A DNA stretch of 64,000 bases from Pedobacter antarcticus (GCF_900112985.1 NZ_FONS01000008.1:94167-158166), one strand, 5' to 3'. Positions 50,690 to 59,897 are shown, counted from the stretch's first letter. The notes: generated by a model not told the origin, from the sequence alone. Made by a program: numbers and translations.

Positions 50690-51361
50690 ATGTCCACAAC
50701 AGAAAAAGAAGTAAATCATAATGTAAGAAAGGGGTCCTTTTTAGAGGAAAACTCTAAGAGCCTTTTATTCATTGCCGCAGCTGTAATCGTATTGGTGATT
50801 ATATACTTTTGGTATCAGAATGTATATTTAAAAGACAGGGCTGAAGAAGCATCTGCGAAAATGTACAAGGCAGAACAATTTATCGGTGTGGACTCCCTGG
50901 CTAACAAAGCAATTAACGGCGATGCGGGCTATCCGGGTTTTGAGAAAATTGCTGACGAGTACAATAATACTAAATCGGCGAACCTGGCTAATTTATACCT
51001 TGGCGGAATTTATCTGCGCAAAGGAGAATATAAAAAAGCAACTGAAGTATTAGGTAAATACACAGAAACAGGTAGCGTGGTTGCTGATCCTTTGGCTTTA
51101 GGTATGCTTGGAGACGCTTATAGCGAATTGAAGGATTATAATCAGGCAATAACTTATTATAAAAAAGCTGCCGACAAATCAAGCAACAAATTCACTTCCC
51201 CGCTTTTCCTTAAAAAATTAGGATTGGTTTATGAGACACAGAAAAAATATAAGGATGCTGAAGCTGCCTATACTAAGATCAAAGTTGATTTCCCGGCAAG
51301 CCAGGAAGCTGCAATGATTGATGAATACATTGCGCGTGCTACTGCATTACAGAACAACTAG
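50690..51361 (+). CDS. Membrane-anchored TPR protein
   Basis: A 223-residue protein. A short cytoplasmic N-terminus leads into one transmembrane helix (about 25-45, LLFIAAAVIVLVIIYFWY). Tetratricopeptide-like repeats follow (about 75-215): NLANLYLGGIYLRKGEYKKA, LGMLGDAYSELKDYNQA and LKKLGLVYETQKKYKDA. The layout is like YfgM-type proteins of the envelope that help secretion or protein quality control, but that is only an analogy. It sits between divergent recF and ribH with its own promoter and terminator. Confidence 0.85.
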   Translation: MSTTEKEVNHNVRKGSFLEENSKSLLFIAAAVIVLVIIYFWYQNVYLKDRAEEASAKMYKAEQFIGVDSLANKAINGDAGYPGFEKIADEYNNTKSANLANLYLGGIYLRKGEYKKATEVLGKYTETGSVVADPLALGMLGDAYSELKDYNQAITYYKKAADKSSNKFTSPLFLKKLGLVYETQKKYKDAEAAYTKIKVDFPASQEAAMIDEYIARATALQNN

Positions 51362-51381
51362 GTTCAAATAAATATTTTGAC

Positions 51382-51412
51382 AAAGGCCTGCGTATTACGC
51401 AGGCCTTTTTTT
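51382..51412 (+). terminator. Terminator after the TPR protein gene
   Basis: A 12-bp perfect stem (51382-51393 with 51397-51408), a 3-nt loop and a T-run. Confidence 0.92.
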
Positions 51413-51424
51413 GTGATGAATACT

Positions 51425-51432
51425 TATATTTG
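51425..51432 (+). promoter_or_regulatory. Putative -7 element abutting the ribH start
   Basis: TATATTTG matches TAnnTTTG and ends only 4 nt before the ATG at 51437, so the transcript would have almost no leader. No TTG at the expected -33 distance; the preceding terminator occupies that area. Confidence 0.4.
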
Positions 51433-51436
51433 ACTC

Positions 51437-51928
51437 ATGGCAACACAATTAAAGAACCTATCAGATTTTTCTCATACAACCGTCCCGGACGGAAAGAACT
51501 ATAAATTTGCAATAGCCGTAGCGGAGTGGAATGCTGCGATAACGGGAAGTTTATATGACGGCGCATTAAAAACATTGCTTTCAAACGGAGTACTGGAAGA
51601 AAACATTATTTCTGTTCCAGTACCAGGAAGCTTTGAATTAACCGGTGCTGCTGAAATCCTTTTAAGTAAACGTCCGGAACTCGACGGTGTTATCTGTCTG
51701 GGCTGTGTAATTCAGGGAGAAACCCGACACTTCGATTTTATCTGCCAAGCTGTGGCCAGTGGACTAACTGATGTGAGTATCAAACATAGTAAGCCGGTTA
51801 TATTTGGCGTACTTACTACCGATGACCAGCAGCAGGCAGTAGACCGCTCCGGAGGAAAGCATGGCAATAAAGGAGATGAGGCAGCTATTACAGCCATTAA
51901 AATGGCTCATTTAAACGCCACTGTATAA
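51437..51928 (+). CDS. ribH: 6,7-dimethyl-8-ribityllumazine synthase
   Basis: A 163-residue enzyme of riboflavin synthesis that condenses the ribityl-aminouracil with dihydroxybutanone phosphate. Conserved segments are FAIAVAEWNAAITGSLYDGA, VPVPGSFELTGAAEIL, GCVIQGETRHFDFIC and the C-terminal GGKHGNKGDEAAI with the catalytic His region. Length fits the icosahedral lumazine synthases. The rest of the riboflavin pathway is not in this window. Confidence 0.97.
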   Translation: MATQLKNLSDFSHTTVPDGKNYKFAIAVAEWNAAITGSLYDGALKTLLSNGVLEENIISVPVPGSFELTGAAEILLSKRPELDGVICLGCVIQGETRHFDFICQAVASGLTDVSIKHSKPVIFGVLTTDDQQQAVDRSGGKHGNKGDEAAITAIKMAHLNATV

Positions 51929-51996
51929 ATCAATATAGAGTACAACGGCCTAACCTCAAAAGAAACGAAGGCGATAATTAAAATAAAAAACAAGAG

Positions 51997-52329
51997 ATGG
52001 AGTGGATTCAGATGACCGATGCAGATCAGGTCGACAAGATTAAAGCAAGCAGTGGATATAGCTTAATATTTAAACACAGCACAAGATGTTCAGTTAGTAT
52101 GATGGCGAGAAAACGCTTTGAGCTAGAATGGGATGCTATACCTGCAGAAACGCCATTATATTTCCTGGACCTCATCAGCCACCGTGCAATTTCTGCACAG
52201 ATAGCTGAAGATTTCCAGGTTCATCATGAATCTCCGCAAATATTATTGATCAAAGATGGTGAGTGCGTTCTCGACGCCTCGCACAGTGATATTTCTGCGG
52301 AGGAAGTAGCAGAAGTTATTCAAAAATAA
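51997..52329 (+). CDS. ytxJ: YtxJ-type monothiol bacilliredoxin-like protein
   Basis: A 110-residue thioredoxin-fold protein. The FKHSTRCSVSMMARKRFE segment carries one active cysteine, the mark of YtxJ (BrxC), a monothiol bacilliredoxin that removes bacillithiol from proteins. HHESPQILLIKDGECV supplies the cis-Pro strand. With YpdA 10 kb away it suggests a bacillithiol redox system, though no synthesis gene is visible here. Its last 14 bases overlap the end of the converging OsmC gene. Confidence 0.85.
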   Translation: MEWIQMTDADQVDKIKASSGYSLIFKHSTRCSVSMMARKRFELEWDAIPAETPLYFLDLISHRAISAQIAEDFQVHHESPQILLIKDGECVLDASHSDISAEEVAEVIQK

Positions 52330-52723
52330 AGGAAACAGTTTTCTTTAGATCAGGATGCAGGCTGTAAAAGACCGGACAGGTATTTGCAGCCCGCTCTATG
52401 ATTTTCTTTTCTTTATCCGTATATCCATTCGCTGGAAATCTCAATACCGCAATAATCTCCGCAACCCGTCTCGGCTGTTCTGCCATTATTTTGGTAATTT
52501 CACAAGTAGCACCGTCAATATTGAAGCCGTGCTCTGCGGCTGCGATACCAACTATAGTCAGCATACAGTTACCTAAGGACGTTGCCAGTAGATCGGTAGG
52601 TGAGAAAGCTTCTCCCTTTCCTTTGTTGTCTACAGGAGCATCTGTAATTATTTCATTTCCCGAACGCTCATGAACTGAGCTGGTCCTGAGCGCACTCAGA
52701 TATGTTATTTTCGAAGTTGCCAT
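52316..52723 (-). CDS. OsmC/YhfA-family peroxiredoxin-like protein
   Basis: A 135-residue OsmC-family protein. The two redox cysteines are in LATSLGNCMLTIVGIAA and AANTCPVFYSL, spaced as in thiol-dependent hydroperoxide reductases. SPTDLLATSLGNC is the family signature. It may reduce organic peroxides or act in thiol stress, which fits the converging bacilliredoxin-like gene. It is nearer YhfA-type than classic Ohr. Confidence 0.88.
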   Translation of the reverse strand: MATSKITYLSALRTSSVHERSGNEIITDAPVDNKGKGEAFSPTDLLATSLGNCMLTIVGIAAAEHGFNIDGATCEITKIMAEQPRRVAEIIAVLRFPANGYTDKEKKIIERAANTCPVFYSLHPDLKKTVSFIFE

Positions 52724-52869
52724 ATATATATTTTTACGAGCAAAATAGTGCTAATTCCGGAAATACGGAAGTTAGAATCGCATACTTGATCTTAAATCGC
52801 TGCAGCGGCATACTAATAACATTACAAGAGGGAAACATTTCATGTTTATAACAATTCAAACCTATTGCT

Positions 52870-52877
52870 TAACTTTG
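52870..52877 (+). promoter_or_regulatory. Putative -7 element abutting the lipA start
   Basis: TAACTTTG, an exact TAnnTTTG match, ends 4 nt before the lipA ATG at 52882. Transcription would begin at or very near the start codon. GTTTA at 52844-52848 is the only weak -33 candidate. Confidence 0.45.
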
Positions 52878-52881
52878 TCAA

Positions 52882-53760
52882 ATGATCGAACTTCCGGTTG
52901 TTTCAGCAAACACAGTACAACGTAAACCAGACTGGCTTAGAGTTAAGCTTCCTGTTGGTAAAGAATATGCTCAGGTCCGCAGCCTGGTAGACACCCATAA
53001 ATTACATACCATATGCGAAAGCGGCAATTGTCCTAATATGGGTGAATGCTGGGGAGCAGGCACGGCAACGTTCATGATTCTTGGTAATATCTGCACCCGG
53101 TCCTGCTCTTTTTGTGCAGTAGCCACTGGCAGACCTAAAGCCGTTGATCTGGACGAGCCAAATAGAGTGGCAAATTCTGTAAAGCTAATGCAGGTTAAAC
53201 ATTGTGTTATAACTTCTGTGGACAGGGATGATCTGAAAGATGGCGGTTCTATTATATGGGCAGAAACACTGCAGGCTATTCGCCGAGAAAGTCCTGAGAC
53301 TACACTAGAAACGTTAATTCCCGATTTCAGAGGCATCTGGGACAACTTGTACCGGGTTCTGGAAGAAAGACCTGAAGTAATGTCTCACAACATCGAAACC
53401 GTACGCAGGCTTACTAAACAAGTGCGTATCCAGGCCAAATATGACAGAAGTCTGGAAGCATTAAAAAGAATTTCTGAATTCGGATTAAGAACTAAAACCG
53501 GTATCATGCTTGGTCTTGGAGAAACAGAAGACGATGTACTGGAAGCAATGGATGACCTTGTTGCTAATGGCGTACACATACTGACCCTGGGACAGTATCT
53601 GCAACCAACTCGTAATCATCACCCCGTGGTAGACTGGATTCATCCGGATCAATTTGCAAAATATAAAGAGATTGGGTTGGCAAAAGGTCTCCGTTATATA
53701 GAAAGCGGCCCCTTGGTAAGGTCCTCATATCATGCTGAAAAGCACTTATTTGATTTTTAA
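52882..53760 (+). CDS. lipA: Lipoyl synthase
   Basis: A 292-residue radical-SAM enzyme adding two sulfurs to octanoyl groups on dehydrogenase E2 and GcvH proteins. The auxiliary cluster motif is [13 protein letters not shown], the radical-SAM motif is [10 protein letters not shown], and the C-terminal RSSYHAEK supplies the conserved serine ligand. Length is typical. lipB is not in the window. The start lies 4 nt after a -7-like box. Confidence 0.97.
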   Translation: MIELPVVSANTVQRKPDWLRVKLPVGKEYAQVRSLVDTHKLHTICESGNCPNMGECWGAGTATFMILGNICTRSCSFCAVATGRPKAVDLDEPNRVANSVKLMQVKHCVITSVDRDDLKDGGSIIWAETLQAIRRESPETTLETLIPDFRGIWDNLYRVLEERPEVMSHNIETVRRLTKQVRIQAKYDRSLEALKRISEFGLRTKTGIMLGLGETEDDVLEAMDDLVANGVHILTLGQYLQPTRNHHPVVDWIHPDQFAKYKEIGLAKGLRYIESGPLVRSSYHAEKHLFDF

Positions 53761-53791
53761 ACGCTGTTGATGCTGCTTCCTGAAACAAATT

Positions 53792-54382
53792 ATGGCAGAA
53801 CTTGTTAGACAAACTGTATATTCGATTCCATTGGCAGCAACAACTAAAATATCTCTTACTGAGGAACAACTTGTTCAGGGCTTGAAAGCACAGGATACTG
53901 CAGCTATAAAGGCTCTTTACGAACAATATTCCGGCGCATTAATGGGTGTAATCATAAGGATTATTCCTATTGAAGAAATTGCTGAAGATTTACTTCAGGA
54001 CACATTTCTCAGAATCTGGAATTCCACAAGGCATTATGATCCTTCCAAAGGAAGGCTTTTCACCTGGATGATGAATATCGCCAGGAATATTGCTATCGAT
54101 AAATACCGCTCCAAAGATTTTCGAAACGGGGGAAAAAACCAGAACATTGAAAATAACGTAGATTTGATCAATGAAACAAATGAAGTCATTTTCAATGCAG
54201 ATACTTTGGGTATAAAAGAGATGGTTACCAAACTGAAACCTGAATTTAATGAGGTTCTGGAAATGGTCTATTTTAAAGGTTATACTCATGTGGAAGCTGC
54301 CGAAGAGTTAAGTATACCATTAGGAACTGTAAAAACCAGGATCAGAATGGCAATTATGGAGTTAAGAAAGCATTTTAATTAG
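53792..54382 (+). CDS. ECF-type RNA polymerase sigma factor
   Basis: A 196-residue sigma-70 family protein. Region 2 (about 45-115) has EEIAEDLLQDTFLRIWN and RLFTWMMNIARNIAIDKYR. Region 4 (about 140-195) has FNEVLEMVYFKGYTHVEAAEEL and IPLGTVKTRIRMAIMELRKH. The next gene encodes its likely anti-sigma partner and begins directly after the stop codon. Target genes and signal are unknown. Confidence 0.93.
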   Translation: MAELVRQTVYSIPLAATTKISLTEEQLVQGLKAQDTAAIKALYEQYSGALMGVIIRIIPIEEIAEDLLQDTFLRIWNSTRHYDPSKGRLFTWMMNIARNIAIDKYRSKDFRNGGKNQNIENNVDLINETNEVIFNADTLGIKEMVTKLKPEFNEVLEMVYFKGYTHVEAAEELSIPLGTVKTRIRMAIMELRKHFN

Positions 54383-55222
54383 GTGGAAGAAGCAAAGGCA
54401 TACATAGAATCAGGAATACTGGAACTTTATGTTCTGGGTCAGCTCGATGCCCCAGAACAGGAGGAGGTGGAGAGAATGGCTACTTTACACCCTGAAATCA
54501 GGTCAGAAATGGCCGCTATTGAGCTTGCTATGGAGAAGTATGCCATGGAAAAAGCAGTGCAGCCTAAACCACAACTAATGAATAAAATCTTGCAGCAGAT
54601 TAATGCTGGAGAAACATTAGCGGAACCAGAATTTAAGGAGGCGGTCGTTACACCGTTAACTGCCGATCCGGCACCGAAATCTTTAAAACCATTGCAATTT
54701 GCGCTTGCCGCTTGTCTGGCACTCCTTGCGATGAGTATTTTTGCTTTATACACCACACATAGTCGCTTATCAGATGCAAATCAACAATTGATTGTAATGC
54801 GTCAGGATAGGGAGAAGTTTGCCGCAACAGTGAATTTCATGAAAGATGAAAATAAAGATCTGCAGCAAATTAACCAAATCACGACCGACCCCACCTGGGC
54901 TAAGGTGAAGCTGGCAGGTACACAGATATCACCAAAAGCCTCCCTAATGGTTTACTGGCATAAAGAAGGTAAACATGTAATGCTGGATAATGCGAGTATG
55001 TCCCTGCCCGAAAATGATAAGGAACACCAGTATCAGCTTTGGGCAATTGTTCAGGGTAAACCTGTCGATCTTGGTGTATTTGATGCAGACTCACGTCCTA
55101 AGAAAGTACTCCTGGATATGAAAGCTGTAGGTAACGCCCAGGCCTTTGCAGTAACCCTTGAAAAAAGAGGTGGCAGTCCGGGCCCTACCATGGAAAAAAT
55201 GGTGCTTATCTCCTCTATTTAG
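54383..55222 (+). CDS. RskA-type membrane anti-sigma factor
   Basis: A 279-residue protein. The N-terminal cytoplasmic region (about 1-95) has the helical sigma-binding pattern YIESGILELYVLGQLDAPEQ. One transmembrane helix (about 96-118, LQFALAACLALLAMSIFALY) and a coiled segment follow. The RskA C-terminal domain (about 160-279) has LMVYWHKEGKHVML, YQLWAIVQGKPVDLGVF and AFAVTLEKRGG. It starts with GTG immediately after the sigma TAG, with no gap, implying coupled translation. It lacks the HxxxCxxC zinc motif of ZAS anti-sigmas. Its last 8 bases overlap nnr on the other strand. Confidence 0.88.
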   Translation: MEEAKAYIESGILELYVLGQLDAPEQEEVERMATLHPEIRSEMAAIELAMEKYAMEKAVQPKPQLMNKILQQINAGETLAEPEFKEAVVTPLTADPAPKSLKPLQFALAACLALLAMSIFALYTTHSRLSDANQQLIVMRQDREKFAATVNFMKDENKDLQQINQITTDPTWAKVKLAGTQISPKASLMVYWHKEGKHVMLDNASMSLPENDKEHQYQLWAIVQGKPVDLGVFDADSRPKKVLLDMKAVGNAQAFAVTLEKRGGSPGPTMEKMVLISSI

Positions 55223-56708
55223 TTAATTCATAAAGTATTTGGGGAATCCCTGCTGCCAGCTCTGAGGCGCGGATTGTAGCTTGGCATCTTGCGAGTTTAT
55301 CAGCCGACTTCCCGTGTATATAACATCCGGTTATTGCCGCTTGAGCCGGATGGTAACCCTGTGCCAGTAAGGCCAGTATAATACCGCTTAGCACATCTCC
55401 CATCCCACCTTGAGCCATCGCAGGATTACCCGTAGGATTTATAAATACCTTCCCCTGCTCATTTATAGTGAAAGTATATTGGTTCTTCAATACAATAACA
55501 AATTGCTTTCGTTTTGTCCAGTCCCTGGCTGTTTCTATGCGCTCCCACCAGCTCTCATGTTTACCGAAAAGATTATCAAACTCTTTCATATGTGGTGTTA
55601 AGATCGTACCAGCAGGAATCTGTTCCAGCAATGTTTTTTCCTGAGCCAGGCAATTCAGGGCATCGGCATCTAGCAGTAATGGTTTTCCTGCATCCAGTAA
55701 TAAACTTACCTTATTCAGCGTTTCCGTTGACTTACCCAGACCCGGACCCGCACCGATAGCCGAATATGACTGCAAAGAAGCTTTATCGGATAAACGAAGA
55801 GACGGAACATACATTACTTCTGGAAGTGCCGTATTTAACGCCGTAAGACCAGAAGAAGGTATGGCGGCAGTTGTTAGGCCAGCTCCAGCATACAGACATG
55901 CAGAAGATGCCAGTAACGCCGCGCCCATCGTATCTTCATGACCAGCAATTACCAGTGCATGGCCATAAGTCCCTTTATGACTAAAGCGTTTTCTCGGTTT
56001 GATTATTTGCTTTATATCATTTTCTGTTACCAGATGGAACACGCCATCCTGCTGCTGGATAAAACCTTCATCTAATTCAATATCAGCTATGATAAACCCA
56101 TTTATGGCAGTCGCAGACTCAGGGAAAAAGAAGTTTATTTTTGGTCGCTGGAAGCTAATAACCAGCTCAGCCTCAACAACGGGCCAATCCGGGTTGATCA
56201 CTCCTTCTGAAGGAAGGCCGGCAGGGATATCTACCGAAACGATATGCGCACCAGACTGATTAATTAGTGCTATAAGTTCAGCCCATTCCCTGGCCAGTGG
56301 TTTATTCAATCCCGAGCCAAAAAGCGCTTCAATGATTATGCCGTTTGGAAAAGCTTCAAAATCAGAAACCACACCTAAAGATCTGATAGTCAATTTCTTC
56401 TTCCTAACCCATTCCAACTTAACAAGAAAAGCCGGTTGAGCCTTTCCATCAAAATCACACAGATGAATAATTAAACGCTGGTAGTCCATTTGTTGCAGAA
56501 GTCCGGCTATGACCAGACCATCTGCTCCATTATTTCCAGGCCCGCAGTAAATATCAATAGCTAAGTTCCGGTCTGGGTATTCTACAGCAAATAAACTCAC
56601 AAATGCTCCCGCTGCCCGATCTATCAAATCATTTTCTGTGATCTGCTCCCGACGTATTGTATGCTGGTCGGCAGCGCGCATCTGCTCTGTGGTGAGTAAT
56701 TGCTGCAT
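55215..56708 (-). CDS. nnr: Bifunctional NAD(P)H-hydrate epimerase/dehydratase
   Basis: A 497-residue repair enzyme that restores damaged NAD(P)HX. The N-terminal YjeF_N epimerase domain (about 1-210) has YCGPGNNGADGLVIAGLL and VSVDIPAGLPSEG. The C-terminal ADP-dependent dehydratase (about 225-495) has HKGTYGHALVIAGHEDTMG and the catalytic GNPAMAQGGMGDVLSG. Fusion of the two domains is usual in bacteria. It follows uvrA by 11 bp in the same direction. Confidence 0.95.
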   Translation of the reverse strand: MQQLLTTEQMRAADQHTIRREQITENDLIDRAAGAFVSLFAVEYPDRNLAIDIYCGPGNNGADGLVIAGLLQQMDYQRLIIHLCDFDGKAQPAFLVKLEWVRKKKLTIRSLGVVSDFEAFPNGIIIEALFGSGLNKPLAREWAELIALINQSGAHIVSVDIPAGLPSEGVINPDWPVVEAELVISFQRPKINFFFPESATAINGFIIADIELDEGFIQQQDGVFHLVTENDIKQIIKPRKRFSHKGTYGHALVIAGHEDTMGAALLASSACLYAGAGLTTAAIPSSGLTALNTALPEVMYVPSLRLSDKASLQSYSAIGAGPGLGKSTETLNKVSLLLDAGKPLLLDADALNCLAQEKTLLEQIPAGTILTPHMKEFDNLFGKHESWWERIETARDWTKRKQFVIVLKNQYTFTINEQGKVFINPTGNPAMAQGGMGDVLSGIILALLAQGYHPAQAAITGCYIHGKSADKLARCQATIRASELAAGIPQILYELTK

Positions 56709-56719
56709 TTTATAAAAAT

Positions 56720-59563
56720 TTAAGCTTTCATTTCTTTTTTAAGGAATTTACCAGTCAAACTGATGGAATTTTGAATTAAGCCTTCGGGAGTTCCTTCAAA
56801 CAAAATTCTTCCACCACCCGCACCCCCTTCTTCACCCAGATCGATCACCCAGTCCGCGACTTTTACTACATCAAGATTATGTTCAATAACCAATACTGTA
56901 TTCCCTTTGTCAACTAATTCATTCAGAACTCCCAGAAGAACACTGATATCTTCGAAATGAAGACCAGTCGTCGGCTCATCCAGGATATAGAAAGTTTTTC
57001 CTGTGTCTTTTTTCGAAAGCTCTGTAGCTAGTTTAACACGCTGAGCTTCCCCGCCAGATAAGGTAGTAGATGACTGACCCAAAGTGATATAACCCAACCC
57101 GACATCTTTTAATGTCTTGATCTTTCTGTAGATCACGGGCATATTTTCAAAAAACACACAGGCATCTTCTATACTCATATCCAGTACATCACTAATGGAC
57201 TTACCACGGTAGCGCACTTCCAGAGTTTCACGGTTGTAACGTCGGCCACCACATGCTTCACATGGGACATGTACATCAGGAAGGAAGTTCATTTCTATTA
57301 CTTTCATGCCTGCACCCTGACAAGTTTCGCATCTGCCACCCTTCACGTTAAATGAAAATCTGCCCGGTTTATAGCCCCGTATTTTTGCTTCCGGAAGCTG
57401 TACAAATAAATTACGGATATCAGAGAATACGCCAGTGTAAGTAGACGGATTTGATCTTGGAGTCCTGCCAATAGGAGCCTGATCAATTTCAATAACTTTA
57501 TCTATTTCTTTTAATCCGTTTATCTTTTCATACGGCAGCGGATGTTTCTTTGCCCTAAAAAAATGATGGTTCAGTACAGGATATAATGTTTCTGTGATTA
57601 GACTGGATTTACCGCTTCCGGAAACACCGGTCACAGCGATGAATTTACCTAGTGGAAAGTCTACGGAGACATCTTTCAGATTGTGCCCGCTGGCTTTGAT
57701 AATGGACAGTTTATGACCGTTTCCTTTTCTTCTGACTGCTGGAATTGCAATTTCTTTTTTCCCATTCAGATATGCAGCTGTCAGCGTACCGGATTTCAAA
57801 ATCTGAGCAGGTGTACCCTCGGCAACTATTTGCCCGCCATGCAGCCCCGCAGCAGGCCCCACATCAATTACATAGTCTGCTTCCAGGATCATATCCTTAT
57901 CGTGCTCTACCACAAGAACTGTATTTCCAAGATCACGGAGATTCTTTAATGCACCAATCAGTCTTTCATTATCCCGCTGATGGAGACCAATACTTGGCTC
58001 ATCCAGAATGTACATTACATTCATTAACTGGGAGCCTATCTGGGTCGCCAGTCTTATACGCTGCGCTTCCCCTCCGGAGAGTGTCCTTGCAGTCCTGTCC
58101 AGAGACAGATAATTTAGTCCAACATCGGAAAGAAACCCTAAACGCGCCCGGATTTCCTTGAGTATTTCCTTTGCGATCGTATTCTGCCTTTCCGACAGAC
58201 GATCTTCAAGAGCTGTGAACCAGGATTTCAGATGATTGATATCCATTTCAGCCAGCTCAAAGATATTCTTCCCGTCTACTTTAAAATGAAGGCTTTCCTT
58301 TTTAAGCCTGGCACCATTACAAACAGGGCAAGTCTTCAATTTTCGGAACGTGTCCATATCATCAGTAGCGGTATCTCCTTTTTTCTCGTGCTGCTCTTCC
58401 AGGAGTTTGATAATTCCATCGAAGGTAATCTGGTAATTCTGAACATTCCATTTATTGTATTCTACAGCAACGGAAATTAACTCAGGACTTCCATTCAGTA
58501 ACATATGGATAGTTTCCTCACTCAATTTTTCGATCGGCGTGGAAAGCGAGAAATTATATTTTTTTGCCAGTGCCTTGAGAACCTGGAACATCCAAATATC
58601 GCGGTATTCCCCTAAAGGTGCCAGACCGCCATTCATAATACTTAATTTTGGGTTTGGAATGACCGAATCCTTATCGACTACAAAGATATAACCCAACCCG
58701 TCACAGCGCTCACACGCACCGTATGGAGAATTAAAAGAGAAACTATTTGGCTGTGGTTCATCATAAGAAATCCCGGAAGTAGGACACATCAGGAATTTAC
58801 TGAAATGTGACACCCGGTTTTCCTTATCGCTGATTTTAATGATTCCTTTACCCAGGCGCATGGCAGTCTGTATAGAATCAACCAGACGTTTGTGATCTTT
58901 ACGATCAATAAGCAGGCGATCGACCACAATTTCAATATCATGAATTTTGTATCTGTCCACTTGCATCTTAGGACTCATATCCTGGATTTCACCGTCAATT
59001 CGCACCTTTACATATCCTTGCTTCCGGATCTGTTCAAAAAGCTCACGATAATGCCCCTTTCTACCCTTAACTACGGGAGCAAGAATATTTACAGCAACAT
59101 TTTCGTATTTATTATAGATCGTATTCAGGATCTGGTCCTCGCTCATACGCTGCATGCGCTCACCCGTTTCATAGGAGAAAGCATCGGCCGTTCTTGCATA
59201 GAGAAGACGCATAAAGTCATAAATCTCCGTAATCGTTCCAACTGTCGAACGCGGATTTTTACTGGTTGTTTTTTGTTCAATAGCAATAACCGGGCTCAGA
59301 CCGGAAACTTTGTCGACATCAGGCCTTTCCATTCCCCCCATGAACTGGCGGGAATAAGCACTAAAAGTTTCCATGTACCGGCGTTGACCTTCTGCGTAGA
59401 TCGTATCAAAAGCGAGTGACGATTTTCCACTACCACTCAAACCAGTAATAACGACCAGTTGATTACGAGGAAAAGAAACATCTATATTTTTAAGGTTATG
59501 AACCCGGGCACCATATACTTCTACATCTTTTTGCTCGCCAAGGTCGATCGTATTTTTGCTCAT
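56720..59563 (-). CDS. uvrA: Excinuclease ABC subunit A
   Basis: A 947-residue DNA-damage recognition ATPase of nucleotide excision repair. There are two ABC modules: Walker A in GLSGSGKSSLAFDTIYAEG and GVSGSGKSSLITETLYP; signatures LSGGEAQRIRLATQIGSQL and LSGGEAQRVKLATELSK; Walker B in YILDEPSIGLHQRD and YILDEPTTGLHFED. The zinc module has CETCQGAGMKVIEMNFLPD then CEACGGRRY. Length and order are standard. Confidence 0.98.
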   Translation of the reverse strand: MSKNTIDLGEQKDVEVYGARVHNLKNIDVSFPRNQLVVITGLSGSGKSSLAFDTIYAEGQRRYMETFSAYSRQFMGGMERPDVDKVSGLSPVIAIEQKTTSKNPRSTVGTITEIYDFMRLLYARTADAFSYETGERMQRMSEDQILNTIYNKYENVAVNILAPVVKGRKGHYRELFEQIRKQGYVKVRIDGEIQDMSPKMQVDRYKIHDIEIVVDRLLIDRKDHKRLVDSIQTAMRLGKGIIKISDKENRVSHFSKFLMCPTSGISYDEPQPNSFSFNSPYGACERCDGLGYIFVVDKDSVIPNPKLSIMNGGLAPLGEYRDIWMFQVLKALAKKYNFSLSTPIEKLSEETIHMLLNGSPELISVAVEYNKWNVQNYQITFDGIIKLLEEQHEKKGDTATDDMDTFRKLKTCPVCNGARLKKESLHFKVDGKNIFELAEMDINHLKSWFTALEDRLSERQNTIAKEILKEIRARLGFLSDVGLNYLSLDRTARTLSGGEAQRIRLATQIGSQLMNVMYILDEPSIGLHQRDNERLIGALKNLRDLGNTVLVVEHDKDMILEADYVIDVGPAAGLHGGQIVAEGTPAQILKSGTLTAAYLNGKKEIAIPAVRRKGNGHKLSIIKASGHNLKDVSVDFPLGKFIAVTGVSGSGKSSLITETLYPVLNHHFFRAKKHPLPYEKINGLKEIDKVIEIDQAPIGRTPRSNPSTYTGVFSDIRNLFVQLPEAKIRGYKPGRFSFNVKGGRCETCQGAGMKVIEMNFLPDVHVPCEACGGRRYNRETLEVRYRGKSISDVLDMSIEDACVFFENMPVIYRKIKTLKDVGLGYITLGQSSTTLSGGEAQRVKLATELSKKDTGKTFYILDEPTTGLHFEDISVLLGVLNELVDKGNTVLVIEHNLDVVKVADWVIDLGEEGGAGGGRILFEGTPEGLIQNSISLTGKFLKKEMKA

Positions 59564-59897
59564 ATTTTATCTTAAAACGCTACGTAGAACTGCCCGAATA
59601 AAAGCAATTCCACAGCTACAAAAATGCTAATTTTTTCATTAGCAATTGTTTGTTTTTTAAAGGTAGTAACCTGCCTTAAAGCTTTCGCGAAAGCTGCAGT
59701 TTTGAATAGCGGACTGTAAATTTGTTAGCTCTCATTCTTACAGGCAGAACAACAAATCAGTCCGCAAAGAGTTTTATAAGCAATTGGATTTATGTTTTAA
59801 AGAAAGGAAAGGTGTTTTAAACATATAAACATGTGTTTTCAGCATGGTTTAATACCAAATTATAATTGACTTTTGTCTTCTAATATTGCACGGTAAA
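59564..59897. other. Intergenic region with a 16-bp palindrome
   Basis: A 334-bp gap between divergent uvrA and the START-domain gene. The main feature is a perfect 16-bp palindrome AGCTTTCGCGAAAGCT at 59680-59695. A TAATATTG box (59881-59888) is one mismatch from the -7 consensus and ends 9 nt before the ATG at 59898. No other gene or stable hairpin was seen. Confidence 0.6.

Noticed and set aside
58892..59419. 175-codon rightward open frame
   Set aside because: Antisense to the N-terminal ABC module of uvrA, which is intact.
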